A program made the position numbers and the translations under genes. This document shows, piece by piece, positions 1 to 9,121 of a stretch of 64,000 nt of DNA (within the stretch, counting starts at the first letter, position 1; each line of letters begins with the position of its first letter). Origin of the DNA: JAKZVK01 sp965248255 (lineage in GTDB: Bacteria > Acidobacteriota > Terriglobia > Bryobacterales > UBA6623); assembly GCA_965248255.1 (NCBI GenBank), contig CBDFIW010000004.1:1984001-2048000 (forward strand). Reading direction: 5' to 3'. Below the pieces are notes generated by a model, which was not told where the DNA came from, did not search any database, and was given only the letters and a program-made list of their open reading frames with translations.

Positions 1-1
1 C

Positions 2-229
2 TCGTATTCCGCCGCCATCTCGCTTCAAGCGACTGTCGTCGGCGTTTCGCTCGAAACGCTGTCTGATACCGCCATGTTGCTGCCGGCTACTCTCGTGGGT
101 GTCTATCTCGGTCGCCAGGCGACAGGCCGAATCCGTGAGCAAACGTTTCGGACCGTCATCGTCGCGGTGCTCGTTGCCACCGCCGTCGGACTGTTCGTGA
201 CACTGTTCACCAGTCTGCCTCGGAGCTAG
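2..229 (+). CDS. TauE/SafE (TSUP) family transporter, C-terminal part
   Basis: The open frame enters from the left edge and ends at the TAG at 227-229, giving about 75 residues. It has two hydrophobic segments flanking a basic loop with the pattern LLLPA-LVGVYLGRQ and then RIREQTFRT, which is typical of the last two helices of the TSUP family (sulfite/organosulfonate exporters). These are inner-membrane anion transporters; substrate cannot be told from this fragment. The start lies outside the window. Confidence 0.6.
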   Translation, partial: SYSAAISLQATVVGVSLETLSDTAMLLPATLVGVYLGRQATGRIREQTFRTVIVAVLVATAVGLFVTLFTSLPRS

Positions 230-256
230 AATCGAAAGCTCGACTCGAACTCAGCG

Positions 257-1195
257 ATGATGGCAGCATCGGAGAGGCAACCCCCCGACCAATACCGCAC
301 GGTGGTGAGGCGGCCGGATGACTTTGATGCGTTCTGGCGAGAGCTGCTGGAACAGGCAGCACAGATTCCCCTGAATGCGACGGTCGAGTTGGCCCCGCTA
401 CGCTGTACGGCCGAGGCGGAAGTTTACCTCGTGCACTACGACAGCCTCGACGGCGTGCGTATTGCCGGTTGGTATTGCCTCCCTCGTGAACGAGCTGGAC
501 GACTACCGGCCATTGTCTACATGCCGGGCTATGTCGGGGAACCGGCCATCCCGCGCGACAGTGTACGGTTGGGATACGCGACCTTCGGCGCCATCACACG
601 GGGAAAGCTTCGGAGCCACGGCCAGTTCAATCCCGGTTTTCCAGGGCTGCTCACGCATGGTATCGACGACCGCAGCACGTACTCCTACAGGGGCCTCTAC
701 ATCGACGCGGCACGGGTGATTGATTTTCTGCTGTCGCGTGATGAAATCGACCCCGCGCGAATCGGTGTTACGGGCGGCAGTCAAGGGGGTGGACTAGCGA
801 TTTCCACTGCCGCTTTGCGTCCGGAAGTCCGTGTGGCGGTCGCCGCGGCGCCGCTTCTCTGCGGTTTCATGGACTCGATTGAATTGACCCACACTTATCC
901 CTATCAGGAAATCCGCGACTACCTGCGGCTATACCCCGAGCAGAGAGCCGCCGTAGAAGAGACGCTGGCCTATTTCGACGGAATCAATTTTGCCCCGAGA
1001 GTGACGTGCCCCATCATGGTCCACTTCGGCTTGCAGGACAACATCTGTCCGGCGGAAACCGCCTTTGCCGCGTTTCGGGCGATCTCCTCGCCGGACAAGC
1101 ACATCTATCCCTATGACGGACACGGCCACGACGCCGACCGTGTACATCACCAAGCGATGGTTGATGATTTCTTAAAGGCCCATCTGAACCCCTGA
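257..1195 (+). CDS. Acetylxylan esterase / cephalosporin-C deacetylase family hydrolase (AXE1)
   Basis: A 312-residue alpha/beta hydrolase of the AXE1 family, which removes acetyl groups from xylan or related small esters. The nucleophile elbow GGSQGG is at residues 173-178 (Ser175), the acid is probably Asp261 in the GLQDN segment and the base His289 in DGHGH. The N-terminal RPDDFDAFW motif is also typical. There is no signal peptide, so a cytoplasmic role on imported acetylated oligosaccharides is likely. The next gene begins immediately after the stop and is a diverged paralogue, so the two look like a tandem duplication in one operon. Confidence 0.85.
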   Translation: MMAASERQPPDQYRTVVRRPDDFDAFWRELLEQAAQIPLNATVELAPLRCTAEAEVYLVHYDSLDGVRIAGWYCLPRERAGRLPAIVYMPGYVGEPAIPRDSVRLGYATFGAITRGKLRSHGQFNPGFPGLLTHGIDDRSTYSYRGLYIDAARVIDFLLSRDEIDPARIGVTGGSQGGGLAISTAALRPEVRVAVAAAPLLCGFMDSIELTHTYPYQEIRDYLRLYPEQRAAVEETLAYFDGINFAPRVTCPIMVHFGLQDNICPAETAFAAFRAISSPDKHIYPYDGHGHDADRVHHQAMVDDFLKAHLNP

Positions 1196-2080
1196 GTGCG
1201 GCAACCTATGTTTCGCCGATCCCGACCGGACGACTTCGACGAGTATTGGCAGGAGGTCTGCCGCGAGCTGGAAGCAACACCGATTGCTCCCGAAGAGGAG
1301 CCCCTCGCGATCCGATCCACTGAGTTTTGCAACTGCTATGGGGTGCGGTTCACGAGCATTGGCCCCTATCGGTTGTTCGGCTATTTGAGCATTCCTCGCG
1401 GCGACGGGCCGTTTCCGGCCATCCTCAGTGGACCGCGTTATCGCAGTGCCGTCGAGCCGCTGTTTCAAGGGGAGGCGAACGAAAAACGTGGCCGGTTCGT
1501 CATCTTCTCAACGGCGGCGCGGGGGCAGCGCAACGCCGACAAGCCGTTTGCGGCACAGTACCCGGGTCTGATGACCGAAGGAATTAATTCCCCGGGATCC
1601 TATATCTACCGGGGCATCGTCGCCGACTGGCTCCGAGCCGCCGACTACTTGCTCACGCGCCCCGAAGTCGACCGCACTCGAGTGGCAGCCGTCACGCGGG
1701 ACAGCCTGCCGATCCTGGCAGCGGCCCTGCGGCCGGCACTCACGCACGTCGTGGCCCAACCGGGCAGCTTTTTCCACGTGGGAGATCAGACGTCGGCGGA
1801 ACTGGAAGACTATCTGCGGATGTTTCCGGCCAAGCGAGACCTAGTTGAGCAGACGCTCTCCTATTTCGACCCGCTCTTCTTTGCCGGCGCGGTGCGTGTC
1901 CGAACACTACTCTGGGGCGACCCGGAGACACTCGAGCCGCTCTCGGCAGCCATCGCCGGGGAAACGGACATTGGGTTAACCGAGCAGTCCCATTACAAGG
2001 ACGGGCTGTTTGAGGAGCGTTGGCTCTCGGCGCAATTGGGCTTCGCAGAGGCCATACTGCCCCGTTGTTGGCAGCCATGA
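1196..2080 (+). CDS. AXE1-like protein without a recognisable catalytic triad (probable pseudoenzyme)
   Basis: 294 residues from a GTG that directly abuts the upstream stop; an ATG four codons in (1208) is an alternative start. The fold is shared with the upstream esterase: the RPDDFDEYW opening, the PGLMTEGI and SYIYRGIV segments, and the DYLRMFPAKRDLVEQTLSYFD helix all align. The nucleophile elbow GGSQGG is replaced by TRDSLPI, so the small residues around the serine are gone, and no clear acid/His pair is present at the C-terminus. The frame is intact and codon use is ordinary, so it is unlikely to be a decaying gene. A structural or binding role beside the active paralogue is an inference. 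Confidence 0.65.
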   Translation: MRQPMFRRSRPDDFDEYWQEVCRELEATPIAPEEEPLAIRSTEFCNCYGVRFTSIGPYRLFGYLSIPRGDGPFPAILSGPRYRSAVEPLFQGEANEKRGRFVIFSTAARGQRNADKPFAAQYPGLMTEGINSPGSYIYRGIVADWLRAADYLLTRPEVDRTRVAAVTRDSLPILAAALRPALTHVVAQPGSFFHVGDQTSAELEDYLRMFPAKRDLVEQTLSYFDPLFFAGAVRVRTLLWGDPETLEPLSAAIAGETDIGLTEQSHYKDGLFEERWLSAQLGFAEAILPRCWQP

Positions 2081-2207
2081 TGAGTCTGTGTGAGAACCCT
2101 ACCACTCTCTTCGCGCACCCCAAGGTATGGGTTGGGCCGCCTGAAACGGGCGTGGCATCCTGCGCCCCTACTTGGCCGGCCATTTCACACCGACTTGTGA
2201 TGGGATG

Positions 2208-2684
2208 TTACTCTTCCACGCGCTCAATTCGCAGAGCTTGCGATCCCTGAGTCCGAATCCGGCTGCACGCTTGGGCGAACTCAACCCAGTCATATTTCCA
2301 ATCGCCCGGGATGCGCGCGAACAGATTCGCAAAGCCAGGCACGCCTTCGGGCCCTCGTAAGGTGACGCCGCGGCCGAAGGCAAACAAGATCTCGGCCACC
2401 GGTTGGCTGTTGCTGGTGACCGCCGATCCCACATCGGACCAATAGAGAATCTCTCCGGGCAGCGGAAGCCGCGTCCGTTTTTCGTCGGGCGCCGGTTGGC
2501 CCTCGTCGAGCAGCACAAACGCCTCCATGCCCGAGTAACGGCCGTGGATGAGATCGTGTTCTACCGGCAGCATGTCCCAGACAAGCCGGCAGGTGCGCGG
2601 AGCTTCGTCGTCGAGCAGTTCGGCCACCGCCGATTCACCGGTCTCGACAAAGGTCAAGCGAATGTTGCGTCTTGGCGGCCGCAT
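2208..2684 (-). CDS. DUF3830 family protein (cyclophilin-like fold)
   Basis: 158 residues from the ATG at 2684. The sequence resembles DUF3830, a small cyclophilin-like family: an IRLTFVETGE strand at the start, then the acidic DDEAPRTC segment, GEILYW and the LFAFGRG strand. The frame continues upstream to 2858, but that extra part runs through a repeat and looks non-coding. It faces the esterase pair convergently and has no obvious partner. Function is unknown; members are often near amidohydrolase or peptide-metabolism genes. Confidence 0.65.
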   Translation of the reverse strand: MRPPRRNIRLTFVETGESAVAELLDDEAPRTCRLVWDMLPVEHDLIHGRYSGMEAFVLLDEGQPAPDEKRTRLPLPGEILYWSDVGSAVTSNSQPVAEILFAFGRGVTLRGPEGVPGFANLFARIPGDWKYDWVEFAQACSRIRTQGSQALRIERVEE

Positions 2685-2812
2685 GAAGTTCAGAATACTA
2701 AACCGCAGGCCATTGGCGGATCTGAGTTGCCTAGGCCTAGGCGGCTGGTTTCCCCACCACCATCGGTCGGCGCTAGAATTTGGGTGTCTTGGCCGCCCCC
2801 GGCCATCCCGCA

Positions 2813-2931
2813 CTAGTGGACTGTCGGGGAGATTCCTTAGGTGTAGGAGTACCAGCAAGACTGTAGGGGCGGGCTCCTGTGCCCGCCCGGCTGCTCGTTT
2901 ACTCTTAAGTTTCTCTGCGACAGTCCACTAG
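2813..2931. repeat. MITE-like 119-bp inverted-repeat element enclosing a REP-type hairpin
   Basis: The element begins with CTAGTGGACTGTCG (2813-2826) and ends with its exact reverse complement (2918-2931). Both ends carry CTAG/TA, so a TA target duplication is possible but cannot be separated from the palindrome. Inside it is GTAGGGGCGGGC with a 6-nt loop and GCCCGCCC (2863-2888). No coding capacity. Confidence 0.6.
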
Positions 2932-2954
2932 CTGTCCTTCTGGAGTGACATGCC

Positions 2955-4184
2955 ATGAATCGACGTCAATTCTTGACCGCCGCCACCTCGGCGGCATCCG
3001 TAGCCACAGCGGCGGGCGCATCCTCGGGTTCGGGAACGCCCGACTTCGAGGCGGTGCGCGCCGATTTTCCGAGAGCGCGAACCGCCGCCTATTTCGACTG
3101 CGCGTCGTCTCACCCACTGAGCGTCCATTCTTCGGCCGCGCTTCATCGCTACATCGACTGGGCCACCCACGACGTCGGCGAGCCGTGGTGGCCGTCGTGG
3201 GCGGAGCCGCGCAATGAAGCGAAGAACCTGTTCGCAAAGCTGATCAACGCCAAGCCCCGGGAGATCGCCTTCGCTCGCAGCACGATTGAAGCCGAAAGCA
3301 ACTTGCTCAACGGCATGCGCGACACGCTGGCGGGTGGCAACGTTGTTACCAACGACCTGCACTACACCGCGGCCCTCTACAACTACAAAATGCGGCAGCA
3401 GGAAGGCCTCGACCTTCGCGTGGTCAAGCATCGGGATTGGCAGATTGACCTTCGCGACATGGAAAGGGCCGTCGACCGTAACACCAAGTTGGTGTCGATC
3501 ACCTTGGTGTCGAACGTCAACGGATACCTCTCCGACGTGAAGGCGATCAGCGACTTGGCCCACGCCCACGGCGCTTACCTCTACGTGGACGTCATTCAGG
3601 CGGCGGGCGCGGTTCCGATCGACGTCCGGGCCATGGGCATCGACTTCGCCGCCTGCTCCACCTACAAGTGGCTGATGGGAGTCAAGGGGTTCGGGTTCCT
3701 CTACGTCCGGGAAGAGCTGCAGCGGACCGTCGCGAAACCCACGCAACACTCCGGCGGCGTGCGGTTCAACTACGCCCCGTGGGTCGAGAAACCCGATCCG
3801 GGCCTGGACGAGATCACGTTCAAGCCACGGTCGGCGCCCGGCTGCTATGAGGTGAGCTACCCGTCGTACGAGGGAGCGATCTGTGCCCAGGAGAGCCTCA
3901 AATACATCCACGAACTGGGCGTCGACAACATCCGCAACCACGTACGTGGGTTGACCGACCGGCTACAAAAAGAACTGCCCGCGAAGGGGTATCGTTCGAT
4001 CACCCCGCCGGGCAACGAAAGCCCCATTGTGGTCTTGCGCGCGAGCGACCCCGCCGCCACGATGAAGAAGCTGCGAGCCGCCGGCGTGCACGCGGCCATG
4101 CGCTTCGGCAACAAGATGCGGCTCTCCCCGTCGGTCTTCAGCAACCAGCACGATGTCGATCGGTTGTTGAACGCCCTGATCTGA
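2955..4184 (+). CDS. Tat-exported PLP-dependent aminotransferase, class V
   Basis: 409 residues with a twin-arginine signal (NRRQFLTAA, then an Ala/Ser-rich h-region to about residue 28). The rest is a class V aminotransferase related to isopenicillin-N epimerase and cysteine desulfurase-like enzymes: PLP-contacting Asp212 in YVDVIQ and the Schiff-base Lys238 in STYKW, with the GVKGFGFLY segment after it. Export through Tat fits a cofactor loaded in the cytoplasm. It stands alone, with the MITE-like repeat directly upstream. Substrate is not predictable from sequence. Confidence 0.8.
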   Translation: MNRRQFLTAATSAASVATAAGASSGSGTPDFEAVRADFPRARTAAYFDCASSHPLSVHSSAALHRYIDWATHDVGEPWWPSWAEPRNEAKNLFAKLINAKPREIAFARSTIEAESNLLNGMRDTLAGGNVVTNDLHYTAALYNYKMRQQEGLDLRVVKHRDWQIDLRDMERAVDRNTKLVSITLVSNVNGYLSDVKAISDLAHAHGAYLYVDVIQAAGAVPIDVRAMGIDFAACSTYKWLMGVKGFGFLYVREELQRTVAKPTQHSGGVRFNYAPWVEKPDPGLDEITFKPRSAPGCYEVSYPSYEGAICAQESLKYIHELGVDNIRNHVRGLTDRLQKELPAKGYRSITPPGNESPIVVLRASDPAATMKKLRAAGVHAAMRFGNKMRLSPSVFSNQHDVDRLLNALI

Positions 4185-4295
4185 CCCGTCGATCCGAGGA
4201 TGAAGAACCGGACTTTGGCAAAAGGGCTCCCCGTCCCACTACTGTCTTTTCATCGCCATCTTGGGGGTCGAACCCCTGCCATGCAATCCGATACT

Positions 4296-5327
4296 CTAGC
4301 TACGGGCTAGGCGTCTCACAACGGCAGGACGCTCGGCAGGTGATGACGTCAGTGCGCCGCGGCGAACGCTTCCCGGCGGCACGCCGAACACCCGCTTGAA
4401 CGCCCGGCAGAACGCCGCCTCCGATTCGTAACCGAGGCGGCCGGCCAGAACCGAGAGCGGCTCCGACGTCTCTCGAAGGTGCGTGCGGGCGAGCCGCATG
4501 CGCCATTGGGTGAGGTAGCGCAGAGCAGATTCGCCAGCCAGGTTGGTGAATCGCGCCGAGAACGCCGAGCGCGACATGCCGGCCTCTTTGGCCAACGACG
4601 CCACGGTCCACTTCCGTTCGGGCTCGCGGTGGATTGAAGTGAGCGCTCGTCCCACCTGCTCGTCGCGCAAGGCGGCGAGCCAACCCCGCTCAGGCTCCGG
4701 CGCCGAGTCGATCCACGAGCGGATCATCTGAATGACGAGGATGTCGGCCAGCCGTGTGATGACGGTTTCTCCGCCGGGTCGCAGCTCCTTCGCTTCACGA
4801 GAGATGAAGCGCAGCGTGCTTTGTAGCCAGCTGCCCTTATCGTCGTCCCATCTGTCGTGGTGCCACGTGTCGATCTGCAGCACCCTCGGTAGCAGCGCGA
4901 TGAGATGTTCGGCCGCCACGTGATCGAAGCGCACCACACCGCAGATCATGTGCGTGAAGTCGCCACCGCCGCCATAGCGCATGATCTCGTAGCGCTCGCT
5001 GATGTGCTCGACCGGGATGTCGAACAGCGGCTCGGTGTCGGCCTTCGGACCGCTGCGGATCGAATGCCCGGCGCCGCGCGGAACGAGCGCGAGGCTGCCC
5101 TGCTGAAGTAAGCGGGACTCGGCGCCTTCGACCTCGAGCCAGCAGCGACCGGCGGTGACGACGTGGAACATCATGCATCCCTCGATCGGGGGTAGGTCGA
5201 CTCCCCAAGGCGCCGTTAGCTCCGCCCGGCAGTAGAGGGTGCCGGTGAGCCGGAGCAGGTGCAGGGTTTCACCGAGCGGGTCGGTCGAGGGAGGGAGCTT
5301 TCGGTTGACGCGCGACATGCTCCTCAT
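4296..5327 (-). CDS. AraC-family transcriptional regulator with N-terminal cupin
   Basis: About 340 residues. The N-terminal part is a cupin-like sensor (strands around LHLLRLTGTLYCR and SLALVPRGAGHSI); the C-terminal quarter is the AraC double helix-turn-helix (WTVASLAKEAGMSRSAFSARF and LGYESEAAFCRAFKRVFGV). The start is either the ATG at 5327 or the one at 5318. The gene is divergent from the NmrA-DUF1772 pair, the usual arrangement for a regulator of those genes; the ligand is unknown. Confidence 0.85.
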   Translation of the reverse strand: MRSMSRVNRKLPPSTDPLGETLHLLRLTGTLYCRAELTAPWGVDLPPIEGCMMFHVVTAGRCWLEVEGAESRLLQQGSLALVPRGAGHSIRSGPKADTEPLFDIPVEHISERYEIMRYGGGGDFTHMICGVVRFDHVAAEHLIALLPRVLQIDTWHHDRWDDDKGSWLQSTLRFISREAKELRPGGETVITRLADILVIQMIRSWIDSAPEPERGWLAALRDEQVGRALTSIHREPERKWTVASLAKEAGMSRSAFSARFTNLAGESALRYLTQWRMRLARTHLRETSEPLSVLAGRLGYESEAAFCRAFKRVFGVPPGSVRRGALTSSPAERPAVVRRLARS

Positions 5328-5490
5328 CTTGTCATGGCTGCTGCCAGAGGTCCAGTCATCCTGTATGAACAGCAAAGAACTACGGACGTTCTGTCATTGT
5401 TAATCCAGCAAGATCAGCTTACATTGGACTTGGAGCAAATAGAAGATTTGTTCAAAACCCATGACAAACCAGCAAGGGAGCAATGAACTC
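5328..5490. promoter_or_regulatory. Divergent promoter region between araC-type gene and NmrA operon
   Basis: A noticeably AT-richer 160-bp stretch. On the plus strand a TTGGAC-like -35 followed by a weak TAGAAG -10 lies around 5425-5455. The AGGGAG at 5475-5480 is well placed for the ATG at 5491 and decides that start over the earlier in-frame ATG at 5461. Half-sites for the regulator were not identified. Confidence 0.4.
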
Positions 5491-6321
5491 ATGCAACAGC
5501 AATCCCCCATTCTCGTTGTCGGTGCCACCGGGAAAACTGGTCGACGAATCGTCCAGCGTCTCTCAGAGAAAGGCCACGCAGTGCAGAAGGGATCGCGGCA
5601 GTCTGAGCCGCCCTTCGACTGGGAGAAGCCCTCAACCTGGCCGGAGGCGCTCCGCGGCGTCGAGGCCGCCTACATCTCGTTCTTCCCAGACCTCGCTGTG
5701 CCCAGTGCGCCGGCAGCGATCGAAGAGCTGACGTCGTGCGCGATCAAGGCGGGCGTCAAGCGGCTGGTGTTGCTCTCGGGGCGAGGCGAGGTCAACGCGC
5801 AGCGCTGCGAGAACATCGTCCGCGAGTGCGGCGTGAGCTTTACGCTCATCCGCGCGAGCTGGTTCTCGCAGAACTTTAACGAGGGTCACCTGCTCGAGCC
5901 AGTGCTCAGCGGCGTGGTTGCACTTCCGGCCGGCGATGTGAGCGAGCCGTTTGTCGATGCTGACGACATCGCCGATGTTGCGGTCGCCGCGCTCACCGAC
6001 GACCGCCACGCCGGTCAACTCTACGAGCTCACCGGGCCCCGTCTGCTCACCCTAGCCGACGCCGTTGGTGAGATCTCCAAGGCCACGGGTCGCGACATCC
6101 GATACGCCGCGATCTCCTCAGAGCAGTATCGCGCCACTCTGACCGAACACGCCGGGCCCGAGCTCGCCAACATGCTCACCGATCTTATGGCAGAGGTTCT
6201 CGACGGTCGCAACGCCTGGCTCGGAGACGGCGTGCAGAAAGCGCTCGCGTGCAAGCCTCGCGACTTTGCCGACTACGCTCGAGAGACCGCCGCCACCGGC
6301 ATTTGGGAGGGCAAACGATGA
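5491..6321 (+). CDS. NmrA-like NAD(P)-binding protein (atypical SDR)
   Basis: 276 residues from the ATG preceded by a good ribosome-binding site. The N-terminus has the Rossmann dinucleotide motif GATGKTG at residues 11-17. The body matches NmrA/SDR-a proteins, including IRASWFSQNF and the DADDIADVAVAALTD segment; a classical YxxxK catalytic pair is not evident, as is usual for NmrA-like redox sensors or reductases. Its stop overlaps the next start (ATGA), so it is translationally coupled to a DUF1772 membrane protein and probably controlled by the divergent AraC regulator. Confidence 0.8.
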   Translation: MQQQSPILVVGATGKTGRRIVQRLSEKGHAVQKGSRQSEPPFDWEKPSTWPEALRGVEAAYISFFPDLAVPSAPAAIEELTSCAIKAGVKRLVLLSGRGEVNAQRCENIVRECGVSFTLIRASWFSQNFNEGHLLEPVLSGVVALPAGDVSEPFVDADDIADVAVAALTDDRHAGQLYELTGPRLLTLADAVGEISKATGRDIRYAAISSEQYRATLTEHAGPELANMLTDLMAEVLDGRNAWLGDGVQKALACKPRDFADYARETAATGIWEGKR

Positions 6322-6827
6322 AGGAGTTCCTGGACATCCTGACCGTCGCCGCGGTGTTGGGCTCCGGCCTGGTTGCGGGGATCTTCTTCGCCTTCTCTAC
6401 TTTCGTGATGCGAGCCCTCGGCCGGCTGCCGGCAAACCAGGGACTTGCTGCCATGAAGGCCATCAACGTCACCGTACTCAACCCCTGGTTCTTCCTCGCG
6501 TTCTTTGGAACGGGAGCGGTCTGCCTCCCGGTCGCTTTTCTCGCTTTAGGGAGTGCGGCCGGCACACACCGGGTCTACCTGCTTGCCGGCTGCGCTCTCT
6601 ATTTGCTTGGGTGCCTTCTCGTGACGGTGGCGTTCAACGTACCACTGAACAATCGGCTGGCGTCGGCCGAGCCCGACAGCATGGGCCCCGACAGCATGGG
6701 CACAGAGGCGCTGTGGGCCCACTACCTCTCACGTTGGACTCTCTGGAATCACGTCAGGACCGCCGCGTCACTGGCCGCGGCGGGTCTCTTCGCCATGGCT
6801 CTCTGCGGTGGACTCATCGGCGGCTGA
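6318..6827 (+). CDS. DUF1772 (anthrone oxygenase-like) membrane protein
   Basis: 169 residues, start ATG overlapping the upstream stop. Four hydrophobic helices and the FFAFSTFVMRALGRLP motif of DUF1772, a family that includes anthrone oxygenase-like proteins. A short loop carries a tandem repeat, PDSMG twice, from an exact 15-bp duplication near 6670-6705. It forms a two-gene unit with the NmrA-like gene; a role in redox or detoxification of aromatic compounds is only an inference. Confidence 0.8.
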   Translation: MKEFLDILTVAAVLGSGLVAGIFFAFSTFVMRALGRLPANQGLAAMKAINVTVLNPWFFLAFFGTGAVCLPVAFLALGSAAGTHRVYLLAGCALYLLGCLLVTVAFNVPLNNRLASAEPDSMGPDSMGTEALWAHYLSRWTLWNHVRTAASLAAAGLFAMALCGGLIGG

Positions 6828-7457
6828 TTCCTGCCGTGAACGCTCAGCATGACCGTGACGCTCTTTGGCTAAGCGCCGGCTAGAATATTGGCTTGTCATC
6901 AAGCAAGACAGAGCAGCCGTCGGTTTCGCAGAACGCCGGTCAGTTCCCTCCGACCCGCTGGAGCATGGTGGTCGAAGCCGGTCGACGTTCTTCGCCCAAA
7001 GCGGCGGATGCTCTGGCGACCCTGTGTGGAGTCTATTGGTTTCCGCTCTACGCGTATGTGCGGCGGCATGGACATTCGGCCGACGCCGCCCAGGATCTGA
7101 CACAGGAGTTCTTCGTTCGGCTATTAGACAAACAAACACTGCAAGTCGCCGACCGCGAGCGTGGTCGCTTTCGGTCGTTCTTGTTGGCGTCAATGAAGAA
7201 CTTCCTGGCCAACGAATGGCGCCGAGGCGCCGCGCAAAAGCGGGGCGGCGGGCGAAGAACGATCTCTCTCGATTTTGACGACGGCGAGAACCGTTACCGG
7301 CTTGAGCCATCGCATGATGCAACGCCCGATAAAATCTTTGAACGCCAATGGGCGTTGACGCTGCTGGAACAGACTCTAACGAAACTCCGCACCGAGTTTG
7401 GCGCGACGGGAAAACTCGAGCTCTTCGATCGCCTGAAGATGTTCCTCGGCGGTCAAA

Positions 7458-9121
7458 CCCGCATTTCCAATTTGATTCAAACCTCTCGACCTTCCGGCGG
7501 CCTTGAGCGTCTTTATTCATAGGGGCTAGAGCCCGATGAGGACGCCATGGAGGCCAACACCCAATGGGTGAAAAACAAAACAAGCCGTTCCAGCTAAGCT
7601 TCAACGGTTTGTTGAAAGTCGATTTCCAAGGATCGCGTGTCACTTCCGACGGCGGGCTGATCCTGGTTCGGGAGTTGGACGAACGGCTCGGGCTCGGGAA
7701 GCTGATCGAGGAGCATCTCAGCGACTCGCGACAAGGCTTGAACAAGAAGTTCCCGCTGGCCGATCTGCTGCGGCAGTCGGTTTACAGCCGACTCGCCGGC
7801 TACGAGGACCTCAATGACGCCGTTCGAGTATCCGCCGATCCGACCTTTCGCTTGATCGGCTCGCAGAAGAACTGGGATCGCGGCGGGGCGCTCACCTCGC
7901 GGCTACAGAGCTTCGAGACAGGGCTGCTCGCGAGTGAGGAGAATCTGCTGGGATTGATGGCGGTGAACCGCGAGTTGGTCGCGCAAGCCGAGACGACGGA
8001 CGACTGCGAGCGCGTCGTTCTCGACATGGACTCCACCGAGAGCCCCGTCCATGGCCAACAAGAAGGCAGCGCCTATAACGGCCATTTCGAGTCCATCTGC
8101 TACCACCCACTGTTGCTGTTCAACCAGCACGGCGATTGTCTGGCCGCCAAGCTGCGTCCCGGCAATGTGCACAGCGCTGACGACTGGGACGAGTTGCTGC
8201 TGCCGGAGATCGAGCGCCAACAGGCTGCGGGCAAACAGGTCACCTTCCGCGGCGATGCGGCCTTTGCTAAGCCGGAGATTTATGAGTCTTCGGAGAAACG
8301 CGGAGTGCAGTACGCCATTCGCATTCCGGCCAACAAGAGCCTGGAATTGGAGATCGAAGACATCTTGTTTCGCCCGCCGGGAAGGCCCTCCCGGAAGCCC
8401 TTGGTGCGCTACAAGAGTTTTCGCTATCAGGCGGAGAGTTGGTCGCAGGCGAGGCGGATCGTCGCCCAGGTCGAACATCACCAGGGCGAGCTGTTCCCGC
8501 GGGTCGGATTCATCGTGACGAGCCTGCGCTTGCCAAGCCGCTCGGTGGTGCGCTTCTACAACAAGCGCGGCACGGCCGAGCAGTGGATCAAGGAAGGCAA
8601 ACAGGCCACGCACTGGACGCGGCTGTCGTGCCATCGCTTCCGGGCCAACGAAGTGCGACTGCAACTCAGCGTGCTGGCCTATAACCTGGGCAACTTGTGG
8701 CGGCGGCTGGGGCTGCCGCACAGGATCAAGAGCTGGTCGCTGACGAGCTTGCAGCAGCGGCTAATGAAGACCGGCGGCCGTCTGGTCAAACATGCCCGCT
8801 ACTACTGGTTGCTGTTGGCCCAGGGACATCTGAACCGGCGGCTGTTCGGTGACATGCTGAGCAGGATCTGGGCGCTGCCTGTGCCCGGAGGGTAACGCGG
8901 CGAGCGCGGGGCAGCCGGAGCGGGGAGTTGCCGAGAGGCAAGGTCGGAGCGGTGTCGGCAGAGTGGCCGCTGGCGTTGCCGGAACGCCTTGACCGGACCC
9001 GATCTGAAGGCGGACCGGCGAAGAAAGCAGGATCGAACGTGAAAGCAGTGCGAAAACGTTGCACCGCAGCCGTGGCTCGCCTATGCTGTCAGTACCGGGA
9101 TGGCCAAAACGGTAATCCTGG
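7458..9121 (+). mobile_element. IS1380-family insertion sequence
   Basis: About 1664 bp. The left end CCCGCATTTCC and the reverse complement of the right end CCAGGATTACC form an imperfect terminal inverted repeat. TCAAA on both sides (7453-7457 and 9122-9126) is the likely 5-bp target duplication, within a 7-bp identity GGTCAAA. It carries one intact transposase and interrupts a sigma-factor gene. Confidence 0.85.
7564..8895 (+). CDS. IS1380-family transposase
   Basis: 443 residues, full length for the family. Features: FNGLLKVDFQGSRVTSDGGL at the N-terminus, the first acidic site in VVLDMDSTESPVHGQQEGS, the second Asp in FRGDAAFA, and the catalytic Glu in NKRGTAEQWIKEGK. The frame is uninterrupted, so the element may still be mobile. 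It is encoded in the same direction as the disrupted sigma factor. Confidence 0.95.
   Translation: MGEKQNKPFQLSFNGLLKVDFQGSRVTSDGGLILVRELDERLGLGKLIEEHLSDSRQGLNKKFPLADLLRQSVYSRLAGYEDLNDAVRVSADPTFRLIGSQKNWDRGGALTSRLQSFETGLLASEENLLGLMAVNRELVAQAETTDDCERVVLDMDSTESPVHGQQEGSAYNGHFESICYHPLLLFNQHGDCLAAKLRPGNVHSADDWDELLLPEIERQQAAGKQVTFRGDAAFAKPEIYESSEKRGVQYAIRIPANKSLELEIEDILFRPPGRPSRKPLVRYKSFRYQAESWSQARRIVAQVEHHQGELFPRVGFIVTSLRLPSRSVVRFYNKRGTAEQWIKEGKQATHWTRLSCHRFRANEVRLQLSVLAYNLGNLWRRLGLPHRIKSWSLTSLQQRLMKTGGRLVKHARYYWLLLAQGHLNRRLFGDMLSRIWALPVPGG

Noticed and set aside
4250..4312. tRNA-like sequence on the minus strand (GTAGCTAGAG, then GGGGTTCGACCCCC)
   Set aside because: It has D-arm-like and T-arm-like pieces, but the T-loop is too short, no acceptor stem or full anticodon arm can be formed, and part overlaps the AraC gene end. 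At most a tRNA remnant.
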